Shown here in pieces: positions 53,985 to 62,067 of a stretch of 64,000 nucleotides of DNA (position 1 is the stretch's first letter; each line of letters starts with the position of its first letter). The position numbers and the translations under genes are program-made. A model generated the notes under the pieces. That model saw only the letters and a list, made by a program, of their open reading frames with translations. It did no database searches and had not been told where the DNA came from. This DNA comes from CAZGUX01 sp964529305 (GTDB lineage Bacteria; Acidobacteriota; Terriglobia; Bryobacterales; Bryobacteraceae): assembly GCA_964529305.1 (NCBI GenBank), contig CAZGUX010000276.1, forward strand, positions 31,220 through 95,219. The letters are read 5' to 3'.

Positions 53985-54862
53985 CAATCGATGAACCTCG
54001 AGGTGATCGGTCCGTAGGCATCGATCCGCCGGTCGCGCAGGAAAGGCCAATTCCGGCGGACCTCCTCGGTCCGGGCCGGATCGCACTCCACCACCAGGAT
54101 CTCTTCGCGATCGTGCGAGGCCTCCGCCAGAACCTGGCCAAACGGATCGCAGACGAACGATGCGCCCCAGAACTCCAGGCCGCGCTCCGGCGGGCCCTCG
54201 AAGCCGATCCGGTTCACCGCCGCCACGTACACGCCGTTGGCGATGGCGTGCGAGCGCTGAATGGTCCGCCATGCGTCGTGCTGCGCGGCCCCGTACTGCG
54301 CCTTTTCGGACGGGTGCCATGCGATCGCCGTGGGATAGAACAGAATCTGCGCTCCCTGGAGCGCCGACAGGCGCGCCGCCTCCGGGTACCACTGATCCCA
54401 ACACACTAGCGTGCCCACGCGGCCGTACGCGGTATCGAAGTTCCGGAAGCCGGTATCGCCGGGCGTGAAATAGTACTTCTCGTAGAACAGCGGATCGTGC
54501 GGGATATGCATCTTCCGGTACAGCCCAGCAATGGTTCCGTCGGCGTCGATCACAACCGCGGTGTTGTGATAAACACCGGCGGCGCGGCGCTCGAACAGCG
54601 ACGCGACAATCACCACGCGAGCTTCCTTCGCGATCGGCGCTAGGACCTCTGTGGACGGCCCCGGAATGGTCTCGGCCAGGTCGAACAACCGCTGATCTTC
54701 CTCGCGGCAGAAATACTGCGAGCGAAACAATTCCTGGGTGCAGACGATCTGGGCGCCCCGTTGTGCGGCTTCGCGAACCCGGCGAGCGGTTCTGTCGAGG
54801 TTTTCTTCGGGATCCAGAGAACACGCCATCTGGATCAGCCCGATCTTGAATTTCGGCGGCAC
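53984..54862 (-). CDS. aguB: N-carbamoylputrescine amidase
   Basis: About 292 residues if started at the GTG at 54862, just before KFKIGLIQMACS. The frame extends to an ATG at 54976, but the added residues are encoded by the operator repeats of the toxin-antitoxin locus and look spurious. Nitrilase-superfamily triad: Glu44 (CTQELF), Lys near 117 (YRKMHIPH) and Cys near 154 (LVCWDQWYPE). Hydrolyses N-carbamoylputrescine to putrescine, the step after agmatine deiminase, which is the next gene. The pair makes putrescine from arginine via agmatine. Confidence 0.92.
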   Translation of the reverse strand: MPPKFKIGLIQMACSLDPEENLDRTARRVREAAQRGAQIVCTQELFRSQYFCREEDQRLFDLAETIPGPSTEVLAPIAKEARVVIVASLFERRAAGVYHNTAVVIDADGTIAGLYRKMHIPHDPLFYEKYYFTPGDTGFRNFDTAYGRVGTLVCWDQWYPEAARLSALQGAQILFYPTAIAWHPSEKAQYGAAQHDAWRTIQRSHAIANGVYVAAVNRIGFEGPPERGLEFWGASFVCDPFGQVLAEASHDREEILVVECDPARTEEVRRNWPFLRDRRIDAYGPITSRFID

Positions 54863-54955
54863 TGTTTCATTGTAGGGGGAGTCGTCGAGGTCTCGAAGCG
54901 TTCCTTCGTCCTCCGGTGCCGTGGCGAACTTGGGCCGAAGGACCCCCGTATTGTC

Positions 54956-54975
54956 GATGTACATGTTGATGTACA
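54956..54975. promoter_or_regulatory. Repeated operator sites for the Phd/PIN toxin-antitoxin operon
   Basis: Two copies of GATGTACA, at 54956-54963 and 54968-54975, each holding the palindrome TGTACA, spaced 12 bases apart (about one helical turn). They sit 10 bases before the antitoxin ATG at 54985, as expected for autoregulation by an antitoxin dimer pair. The site also lies in the divergent aguB upstream region and could influence it. Confidence 0.55.
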
Positions 54976-54984
54976 CTTTTGGTC

Positions 54985-55263
54985 ATGGCGTGTCGCTATT
55001 CGATCGCACAGGCAAGAGCACAGCTTCCGGCAATTGTCGACCTGGCGGCGGCGGGGCGCGAAGTAGAACTGACCCGCCGCGGCCAACCTGTCGCCGTGAT
55101 CCTCTCCATCCGGGAACGAGACCGGCTCCGGGGCGGCAATCGCGACTTCCCCGCAGCCTACAAGCGATTCGTAGAAAAGTTTCCAGCGAAGGGGGCGGGC
55201 GTCGACAAGAAATTTGCGCGTTCTCTTCGTGACCGGTCGATCGGCCGCGATGTCGCGTTATGA
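54985..55263 (+). CDS. Phd/YefM-family antitoxin
   Basis: 92 residues from the ATG at 54985. The N-terminal Phd/YefM DNA-binding fold is clear: YSIAQARAQLPAIVDLAAAGREVELTRRGQPVAVILSI. The C-terminal part (PAAYKRFVEKFPAKG) should wrap the toxin. The stop overlaps the toxin start as ATGA. Confidence 0.9.
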   Translation: MACRYSIAQARAQLPAIVDLAAAGREVELTRRGQPVAVILSIRERDRLRGGNRDFPAAYKRFVEKFPAKGAGVDKKFARSLRDRSIGRDVAL

Positions 55264-55670
55264 GCACGTATCTGCTGGACACCAGCGTCGTGTCAGTCCC
55301 GTTGTGGGAGAGACCGGACCCGGGATGGATGAGCCGGCTCGAAGCGGCCTGGGCTGAATGCGCAATCGCGTCTCCGGTCTGGCAGGAACTGACGTACGGG
55401 TGCCGCCGCCTTGCGCGAGGCCGGCGAAGGTCGAGGATCGAAAGCTATTTGGGTGAAGTGCTACAGGCTTCATTCCCGATCCTCCCGTACGACGAGGCAG
55501 CGGCGGCCTGGCACGGACGCGAGCGAGCGCGCCTGGAATCCATTGGCCGGCCAGCCCCTTTCGTGGATGGGCAGATTGCAGCCGTCGCGTATGTTCATCA
55601 ACTCGTGCTGGTCACCGCTAATCCACGCGACTTCAAGAACTTCGAAGGTCTTCGTGTGGAAACCTGGTGA
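55260..55670 (+). CDS. PIN-domain toxin (VapC-like)
   Basis: 136 residues. PIN acidic residues: Asp7 (YLLDTSVVS), Glu about 43 (WQELTYG), Asp about 103 (FVDGQIAAVA), and the late Asp in TANPRDF. Together these make the Mg-dependent ribonuclease site. Coupled to the antitoxin gene by ATGA. VapC toxins cut tRNA or rRNA; the target here is not predictable. Confidence 0.92.
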   Translation: MSTYLLDTSVVSVPLWERPDPGWMSRLEAAWAECAIASPVWQELTYGCRRLARGRRRSRIESYLGEVLQASFPILPYDEAAAAWHGRERARLESIGRPAPFVDGQIAAVAYVHQLVLVTANPRDFKNFEGLRVETW

Positions 55671-55876
55671 GGGAAGCGCGAGGATTCGCGTGACATCGAG
55701 ACCACCGTGGCGCCTTGGCGGGATGTTCAAATGTCGCATCCGATGGGATCGCTTGCTGCTTTCCTTCCGGCGCCTGTCATTGGTTCATTTGCTTCCGCAT
55801 TGAGAGCCACGTCAAACCGGATCACGCTCAGGAGAGCGGGTACCAGGCCGATTTCGTTACAATAGGCCACCTCGCC

Positions 55877-58426
55877 ATGTCCCGCCTGCTGCTGTTGGTT
55901 GCCGGTCTTGCCAGCCTGACCCATGCCGCGGTTCCCTCGCCCGGGGAGCATCTCGGGTTCCGGCCCGGCGCGGACTACCAACTGGCGGATTACAAGGAAA
56001 TCACGGGGTACTTCCAGCGGCTGGCGTCCGCCTCGCGCCGCATCCGGCTGGTGGATTTCGGGAAGAGTGCCGAGGGCCGGTCGACCTACGTGGCGTTCAT
56101 CTCCGACGAAGAGAACCTGAAGAAGCTGGATCGCTTTCGCGAGATCAACCGCCGGCTGGCGTTAGGCCGGGTCACGATGGAGGAGGCTGGGCTGCTGGCC
56201 GAGGAAGGCCGCGCGATCGTGTGGATCGATTCCGGCCTGCATGCCTCCGAGGTCGCACCCGTCCAGCACGCTCCGGAACTCGCCTATCGCATGATCTCGA
56301 GTGAGGACGAGGAGACCCGTAACATCCGCCGCAATGTCATCCTGATGCAGGTTCCGGTGATCAACCCCGACGGCCTGGACATGGTGGTCCATTGGTACCG
56401 TCGGAATCGCGGCACCCCGTACGAGATGGCTCCGCTGCCGCGCCTTTATCAGAAGTACTCCGGCCACGACAACAATCGCGACTGGTTCATGCTCAACCTG
56501 GTGGAGACGCGCAACGTCACGCGCCTTCTGTTCCAGGAGTGGTTTCCCCACATCGTCTACAACCAGCACCAGCAGCCTCCTTTTCCCGCCCGCATCTTCG
56601 TGCCGCCCTACGCCGAGCCGCTGAATCCCAACATCCCGGCCGCGGTGATGGAGGGCATTCATCGCATCGGCAGCGCGATGAAAGAGCGGTTCGCGATGGA
56701 GAACAAGCCGGGCGTGCTCTCGTATCACGGCTTCGACGGCTGGTGGAACGGGGGCTTGCGCTCCACGCCGGCGTTTCACAACATGCACGGGATCCTCACC
56801 GAGACTGCCGGCAACCAGTACGCCGAGCCGCGCGAGTACGACTCCGCCAAATTCGAGGCGCTGTTCACGAACGGGATTCCGAGCCGCGAGCCTTCCATCT
56901 TCTATCAACGCCCGTGGATGGGCGGCCGGTGGTCGCTCCGCGACGCGATTGATTACATGCTCACCGCGGATTTCGCGATCCTCGCGACGGCCGCCAACGA
57001 GCGCCGCGATTTTCTTCTGAAGACCTACCGCCTGGCCGCCGCGGCCGCCGCATCGCCGAAGCCGTACGCGTATGTCGTCTCGCGGGAGCAATGGGACCGG
57101 TCCGCCGCCGCGGACATGCTGGAACGCCTGGCCTTCTCCGGGATCGAGGTAAAGCGGGCACAGACGGAGTTCCGTGCGGAGGGCAGGACGTACCCTGAGG
57201 GTTCTTACGTGCTCCTGGGCGGTCAGCCCTTTCGGGCGTATCTGGTCGACCTGATGGAGCCTCATAAGTACCCCGAGTTGAAAGCCGGTCAAAGCGGCCC
57301 CACCAAGCGTCCGTACGATGTCGCCGGCTGGACCCTCCCCATGTTGATGGGCGTACGGGTCGACCGGATTGATACCCGCTTTGACGCCGTGCTCCAGACG
57401 GCATCCACCTTCCCAACGGCCGGGATCGTGCACGGGCACGGCCCGGTGGTCACGCTCGACCACCGGGAAACCAACGCCTATCTCGCCACGAATTTTTTCC
57501 TGGGCCGGCATGAGCCGGTGCGCTGGGCCGCCGACCGTACGATCGTCATCGAATCGCCCTACGTTGAGAACGAGGGGCGCGCGGTGAACATGGCCAACCA
57601 GTTCGGCGTCACCGTTCACCTGAAACGCGAGAAGCCCACCCGGCTGCTGTACGAACTGCGAACCCCGAAAGTCGGCCTCTATGAATCGTGGGTCGCCAAC
57701 ATGGATGCCGGCTGGACCCATTTCGTGTTGGATCGCTTCCAGATCGGGCATACCCTTCTTCACAACGACGATTTCCACAAAGGGCGTCTTCGCGATCGAT
57801 TCGACACGATCATCCTCCCCTCGCAGACCCCGAATGGCATCCTGCACGGCGCCCGGGAAGGCGAGACGATTCAGGACCGCAATCAAGGCACCGTAACCTC
57901 GACGCAGCGTCCCGAATACGCCGGCGGAATCGGCCTGAAGGGGCTGAATGAACTCGAACAGTTCGTCCGCGAGGGCGGGACGCTGATCGCCCTCGACCAG
58001 TCGGCCGAAGTGCCCATCCAGCATTTCCCGTTGTCGCTGAGGAACGCCGCGAAAGGAGCCTTTGCGCCCGGCTCTGTTTTGCGGTTGACGGTCGACGGGA
58101 CCAGTCCGCTGGCGTTCGGCGTGCCGGCGGAAGCTACGGCGTTCACCACCAGCGCGGCGGGCTACGACATCACGTTGGCGGAAGGTCATAACCACGGGGA
58201 CCGGTTGACGCGCGCAGTGGCAACCTACCCGAAGAAGGACCTGCTGGCAAGCGGGTGGCTGTCCGGTGAGAAGAACCTTGCGGCCAAGGCGGCCCTGGTC
58301 GAGGCGCGCCACGGAAAGGGCCGAGTGGTCGTCTTCGGGTTCCGGCCGCAATTCCGCGGTCAAACGCTGGGAACGTTCAAATTTCTGCTGAACGCGATCT
58401 ATCTGGGATCCGCGCAGCCACTGTGA
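55877..58426 (+). CDS. Secreted M14-family zinc carboxypeptidase-like protein
   Basis: 849 residues from the ATG at 55877, with a signal peptide (MSRLLLLVAGLASLTHAAV). The M14 peptidase domain lies at about residues 40-340: HASE in SGLHASEVAPVQHA supplies the first His and Glu, NPDGLDMVV is the substrate loop, YNQHQQPPF gives the third zinc His, and TETAGNQY the catalytic Glu. The remaining 500 residues form C-terminal domains (LDQSAEVPIQHFPLSL, VVVFGFRPQFRGQTLGTFK) that resemble a glutamine-amidotransferase-like fold. A GTGA overlap links it to a dehydrogenase gene. Confidence 0.9.
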   Translation: MSRLLLLVAGLASLTHAAVPSPGEHLGFRPGADYQLADYKEITGYFQRLASASRRIRLVDFGKSAEGRSTYVAFISDEENLKKLDRFREINRRLALGRVTMEEAGLLAEEGRAIVWIDSGLHASEVAPVQHAPELAYRMISSEDEETRNIRRNVILMQVPVINPDGLDMVVHWYRRNRGTPYEMAPLPRLYQKYSGHDNNRDWFMLNLVETRNVTRLLFQEWFPHIVYNQHQQPPFPARIFVPPYAEPLNPNIPAAVMEGIHRIGSAMKERFAMENKPGVLSYHGFDGWWNGGLRSTPAFHNMHGILTETAGNQYAEPREYDSAKFEALFTNGIPSREPSIFYQRPWMGGRWSLRDAIDYMLTADFAILATAANERRDFLLKTYRLAAAAAASPKPYAYVVSREQWDRSAAADMLERLAFSGIEVKRAQTEFRAEGRTYPEGSYVLLGGQPFRAYLVDLMEPHKYPELKAGQSGPTKRPYDVAGWTLPMLMGVRVDRIDTRFDAVLQTASTFPTAGIVHGHGPVVTLDHRETNAYLATNFFLGRHEPVRWAADRTIVIESPYVENEGRAVNMANQFGVTVHLKREKPTRLLYELRTPKVGLYESWVANMDAGWTHFVLDRFQIGHTLLHNDDFHKGRLRDRFDTIILPSQTPNGILHGAREGETIQDRNQGTVTSTQRPEYAGGIGLKGLNELEQFVREGGTLIALDQSAEVPIQHFPLSLRNAAKGAFAPGSVLRLTVDGTSPLAFGVPAEATAFTTSAAGYDITLAEGHNHGDRLTRAVATYPKKDLLASGWLSGEKNLAAKAALVEARHGKGRVVVFGFRPQFRGQTLGTFKFLLNAIYLGSAQPL

Positions 58427-59475
58427 GCAGATCTATGTTTCATGTAGGCATCACCCCTGACTTCTACGTCGACGCCAAAGGCCACTTCGAAGAGGAGGTC
58501 GAACGCCTGTTCGGAGGTGTCGCCGGACTCGCGTATGCGCCCATGCCGGACCAACCCGGCAAGGTGGCGGCGTCCGCGGCGGTCAACGAATGCGACGCCA
58601 TCCTGGCCATGGCGATCCGGTTCACCCGCGACAGCGTCCGTGACGTCGGCCGCCTGGCGGTGATTGCCCGCTGGGGCGTGGGCTACGACATGATTGATGT
58701 GGCCGCGATGACCGAGGCGGACATCGCCCTGGCCATCACGCCGAACGGGGTCCGCCGCCCGGTCGCTGAAGCGATCATCACCTTGATCTTCGCTCTGGCA
58801 AAGAACCTGCGCGAACAGGACCATCTGGTCCGCACGGGGCGGTGGCGCGACAAGGTCAGCCGCCTTGGCAGTGATCTGCCCGGGAAAGTGCTGGGATCTA
58901 TGGGATGCGGCAACATCGCGCGCGAGATGTTCCGCATCGCCCGTCCCCTCGGCTTCGGTCGGCTGCTGGCTTTCGACCCGTTTGTTTCCCCGGACGTAGC
59001 TGCAGCGCTGGGTGTGGAATTGGTCAACAGAGACACGGTGTTTCGTGAGAGTGATTTCGTCGCGGTCAACACGCCGCTGACCGCCGAGACGCGTGGGATG
59101 GTCGGCGCGAGGGACTTCGCCCTGATGAAGCCGACGGCTTTCTTCATCAACACGGCGCGTGGGCCCATCGTGCAGCAGGACGCATTGGTGGAGGCACTTC
59201 GCGAACGGCGCATCGCGGGAGCCGGCCTCGACGTGTTCACCATCGAGCCGCCCTCGCCGGACGATCCGCTGCTGCAACTCGACAATGTGGTCCTGGCGCC
59301 GCACGCGCTGGCCTGGACCCACGAACTCGCCCGGGACAATACGATCGAGGCCTGCGAAAACATTCTGGCCATCTTTCGCGGCGAGACACCGGCGGCGATC
59401 GTCAATCGCGAGGTGCTGGCGCGCCCTCGTTTTCAGGAAAAACTCGCGCGGTTTCGCCGCGCACGGGAGTCGTGA
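58423..59475 (+). CDS. D-isomer-specific 2-hydroxyacid dehydrogenase (phosphoglycerate dehydrogenase-like)
   Basis: 350 residues from the GTG at 58423 (overlapping the M14 stop) or from the ATG at 58435. Intact triad: Arg in FFINTARGPIVQQ, Glu in LDVFTIEPP, His in VLAPHALAW. The Rossmann motif is GSMGCGNIAREM, with Ala in place of the third Gly. Reduces or oxidises a 2-oxo/2-hydroxy acid with NAD. Followed immediately by an HpcH/HpaI aldolase gene, a pairing seen in sugar-acid catabolism (2-keto acid made or used by the aldolase). Confidence 0.9.
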   Translation: MSRSMFHVGITPDFYVDAKGHFEEEVERLFGGVAGLAYAPMPDQPGKVAASAAVNECDAILAMAIRFTRDSVRDVGRLAVIARWGVGYDMIDVAAMTEADIALAITPNGVRRPVAEAIITLIFALAKNLREQDHLVRTGRWRDKVSRLGSDLPGKVLGSMGCGNIAREMFRIARPLGFGRLLAFDPFVSPDVAAALGVELVNRDTVFRESDFVAVNTPLTAETRGMVGARDFALMKPTAFFINTARGPIVQQDALVEALRERRIAGAGLDVFTIEPPSPDDPLLQLDNVVLAPHALAWTHELARDNTIEACENILAIFRGETPAAIVNREVLARPRFQEKLARFRRARES

Positions 59476-60252
59476 ATGAAACCTAATCGATTTCAGCAAG
59501 TGGTTCGCGAAGGCCGCATTCCGGTCGGCCACATGATCATGGAGTTCGGCACGCGAGGCATGGCCAAGATCCTCGACGCGGCCGGCATCGATTTCGTCCT
59601 GATCGACATGGAGCACTCCGGCTTCGATGCCGATGACGTCGCCGATCTCATTGCCTGGTTCAAAGCGACATCCATCGCGCCGTTCGTCCGTGTACCGCAG
59701 AGGCTGTATCACTTTTTGGCTCGCACGATGGATGCCGGAGCGCTCGGGGTCATGGTGGCGAACGTGGAAACCGCCGAAGAGGCGAGAGAAATTGTCAACT
59801 CGGTGAAATTCAAGCCGATGGGGAATCGCGGCCTCGGTTTGGGGACTGCGCACAATGACTATGTTCCACCCAACCCCGTGGATTACTTCGCGCACTCCAA
59901 CTCCAATACGACCGTCATCTGCCAGATTGAATCGACCGTCGGGTTGGCGAACCTTGATGCCATCGCGGCCACTCCCGGGGTGGATGTCTTATGGGTGGGA
60001 CACTTTGATCTGACCCAATCGATGGGGATTCCTGCGCAATTTGACCACCCCGGTTTTCATGCGGCGTTGACCTCGGTCGTCCAGGCCGCCGCGCGCCACG
60101 GAAGGCTCGCCGGAATCCAACCGGGTAACCCGGCTCAGGCGCGCGCGTGGATGGATCTCGGCTTCAATGTCATTTCCTGGAGTTCAGACTTTGCGGTATA
60201 TCGCGACGCGCTCCGGGGCGCGGTGGACGCAGTGCGTAGTGGCAGGCCCTAA
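59476..60252 (+). CDS. HpcH/HpaI-family class II aldolase
   Basis: 258 residues, starting right after the dehydrogenase stop. Family motifs: IDMEHSGFDAD (catalytic His), MVANVETAEEAREIV, IESTVGLANLDAI (metal Glu) and WVGHFDLTQSMG (metal Asp). Such enzymes split 2-keto-3-deoxy or 4-hydroxy-2-keto acids into pyruvate and an aldehyde. The preceding dehydrogenase in the same operon suggests a route that interconverts 2-hydroxy and 2-oxo acids. Its stop is 4 bases from that of the convergent gene at 60257. Confidence 0.92.
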   Translation: MKPNRFQQVVREGRIPVGHMIMEFGTRGMAKILDAAGIDFVLIDMEHSGFDADDVADLIAWFKATSIAPFVRVPQRLYHFLARTMDAGALGVMVANVETAEEAREIVNSVKFKPMGNRGLGLGTAHNDYVPPNPVDYFAHSNSNTTVICQIESTVGLANLDAIAATPGVDVLWVGHFDLTQSMGIPAQFDHPGFHAALTSVVQAAARHGRLAGIQPGNPAQARAWMDLGFNVISWSSDFAVYRDALRGAVDAVRSGRP

Positions 60253-60256
60253 GAGC

Positions 60257-60916
60257 CTATTGCTTGAAGCGAAGGGAGATCCGCCCCGAAGGGGTCGTGT
60301 AATAGAGCTCTAATTGCTTCGGCTTTTGCTTCGGATCCATCGGAAAATACAACAGGCCGGAAATGGGCTGCTCGGTTTCTTTTTCCGGCATGATCTTGGA
60401 TTCGAGGATGGCTAGCATCGGGTCTTTCTTTTTCCCGGCGTCTTCCTTAATTGTGGTATCATTCGACACCTCGCTGGAGCCGTTGCCGATGGAACTACCA
60501 GCGCCAGGCAGGAAGATCGGCGGCCCCCACACGCCACCGCCCGGTGTGGGGTTATTCATCACACCACCGCCTCCGCCACCATAGGTTTGAGACACAACCA
60601 TCACACTGCTGCCAAGCATCTCGCTGGCGGTGTACGGCTTCGCCTTTTCCCCGTCGCGATCGCTGCGAAGCATGAAGTCATCGCGAAAGATCTTCAGCGT
60701 TTCTCTCGGGGTGATCTCAGCCTGTACGACCACGTAGAACCCGCCTAGATCCGAGCCCAGTAACTGCTTGATCGCTTCCTTGTCCGTGTAGACGGTGGCG
60801 CGAATCGCTACGTGCTTGTTCTCGACTTGACCGGACGGGATGGGCTTCTCGCCCGCGAATGCGCACAGACACCCACCCAGAAGGGCCCAAACAGCGAGGC
60901 GACACGTCATTGCCAT
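60257..60916 (-). CDS. Secreted Gly-rich protein of unknown function
   Basis: 219 residues from the ATG at 60916, or 217 from the ATG at 60910, which is better spaced from the GGGAGGAG ribosome-binding site. Signal peptide CRLAVWALLGGCLCAFAG. A conserved-looking beta part (HVAIRATVYTDKEAIKQLLGSDLGGFYVVVQAEITPRETLKI) precedes a glycine/proline-rich linker (TYGGGGGGVMNNPTPGGG) and a C-terminal part (PISGLLYFPMDPKQKPKQLELYY). No known domain recognised; possibly envelope-associated. Confidence 0.75.
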   Translation of the reverse strand: MAMTCRLAVWALLGGCLCAFAGEKPIPSGQVENKHVAIRATVYTDKEAIKQLLGSDLGGFYVVVQAEITPRETLKIFRDDFMLRSDRDGEKAKPYTASEMLGSSVMVVSQTYGGGGGGVMNNPTPGGGVWGPPIFLPGAGSSIGNGSSEVSNDTTIKEDAGKKKDPMLAILESKIMPEKETEQPISGLLYFPMDPKQKPKQLELYYTTPSGRISLRFKQ

Positions 60917-61184
60917 TCTCCTCCCTGGATTATACTCCTTTGCTTTTGATCTACCCGCGAAAACGAAGTTGGCGTCTGAATTGCAAATGATTTGCTCGTA
61001 GGAGAGGCGATGAACGTCTTTCGCGGCACGAGAAATCCCGGGTCGATCCGGTTGATGTTCGCCGGCTTCTCCGGGTTTGGAGTCTGCCATGAGGCTGGAA
61101 TCCTCCCACCGCACAGCAAACCACTCGAAGGCCGTCCTGGCTTCAGGCCGGAGACGGAGTAAGGCCAAACGGGATCCTTGCCGT

Positions 61185-61538
61185 ATGCAGTTAGTACAGA
61201 TGGCTGTTTCCGATAGTCCCTTCGCCACGGCCCTGCAACGCGAGTTGGAGCGCAACGGTGAGTGGATGGTTGTTCGCGTCGATCGTCCGGATCTTTCGCT
61301 GGACGGCATCGTTCTGGTGGATGAGCCCGCGCTGGACCGGATCGGACATGCAATCCACAACCCGGAGCGGGTGGTCCTGGTTTGCCACAACCACTCCGCG
61401 GAACTTACCGAGGCTTGGGAAGCCGGGATCATCTCGGTGGTCTTCGAGTCCGATTCACCCGAAACCGCGATGCTGGCAGTCCTCTCCGCAGCGTTGCGCG
61501 TTCCACACCTTCCCGCTCTACCCTGTCCTCGTCATTAG
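61185..61538 (+). CDS. Small receiver-like hypothetical protein
   Basis: 117 residues from the ATG at 61185; the frame continues upstream to 61077. Alternating strands and helices: WMVVRVDRPDLSLDGIVLVDEP, NPERVVLVCHNHSAELTEAWEAGIISVVFESDSPETAMLAVLSAAL. The order resembles a response-regulator receiver, but the phospho-acceptor Asp is not in a convincing place, so it would be a pseudo-receiver. No clear ribosome-binding site. Function unknown. Confidence 0.5.
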   Translation: MQLVQMAVSDSPFATALQRELERNGEWMVVRVDRPDLSLDGIVLVDEPALDRIGHAIHNPERVVLVCHNHSAELTEAWEAGIISVVFESDSPETAMLAVLSAALRVPHLPALPCPRH

Positions 61539-61779
61539 TCCCCTTAGACCCGCCGGCCGAAGCCACAAGTGCATTTTCTGCGCTGTCTTGTTTGTGCGCA
61601 ACCGCTTATGGTGGTCCCAGTTACCCGATTCTGCGGGCGAAATGGCCCAAACAGGGGTGATGCGTCGTGCGCGAATTCCCTCAAGTGGGAACCCGGTCGG
61701 GCAGGGAGTGCAGGGAAAGTGGATGTTTCAGACCGTGGAGAGCGGCTTGCAGGGATTTGGATCGCGGAGAGTAAACCTT

Positions 61780-62061
61780 ATGCAGAACTTCACGATGTAT
61801 CTGACGCTCTGGGGGGTGCTGGCTGTTCTCGTCGTCGCTTTGGCCATTTATCGCAAGACCCTCTCGTCCAAGGAGGATGACACTTTGCACCTCGGATCGG
61901 GAGATGGTACGGTGGTCCAGCAGGCAAGCTTGGCCCGGCAGTTGGAAATGATCGACAAATGGGGCAAGCTCCTGACGGTCGTCGCGGCGCTCCTGGGCGT
62001 AGCTTTAGCGGGGATGTACATCTGGAACGTATGGAATGACCAGGCCCGGATGATCCAGTAG
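61780..62061 (+). CDS. Small two-helix membrane protein upstream of the cytochrome gene
   Basis: 93 residues from the ATG at 61780, with GGAGAG nine bases upstream; the frame is open further upstream but lacks a signal. Two helices: MYLTLWGVLAVLVVALAIY and LLTVVAALLGVALAGMYIW, linked by a charged segment (KTLSSKEDDTLHLGSG and ARQLEMIDKWGK). Its stop is six bases before the fused cytochrome gene, so it is probably an accessory subunit of that complex. Confidence 0.72.
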   Translation: MQNFTMYLTLWGVLAVLVVALAIYRKTLSSKEDDTLHLGSGDGTVVQQASLARQLEMIDKWGKLLTVVAALLGVALAGMYIWNVWNDQARMIQ

Positions 62062-62067
62062 CGGGCC

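Noticed and set aside
54863..54976. Longer N-terminus for aguB
   Set aside because: The added residues come from the GATGTACA repeats and do not resemble nitrilase sequence.
56162..58363. Minus-strand open frame of 733 codons opposite the M14 peptidase
   Set aside because: The plus strand has zinc-peptidase motifs and a signal peptide; the antisense product has none.
58399..59895. Minus-strand open frame of 498 codons
   Set aside because: Antisense across the dehydrogenase and aldolase genes, whose catalytic residues are intact on the plus strand.
61569..61880. Small Cys-containing plus-strand frame
   Set aside because: No complete zinc-ribbon spacing and it overlaps the start of the small membrane protein gene in another frame; not enough to call.
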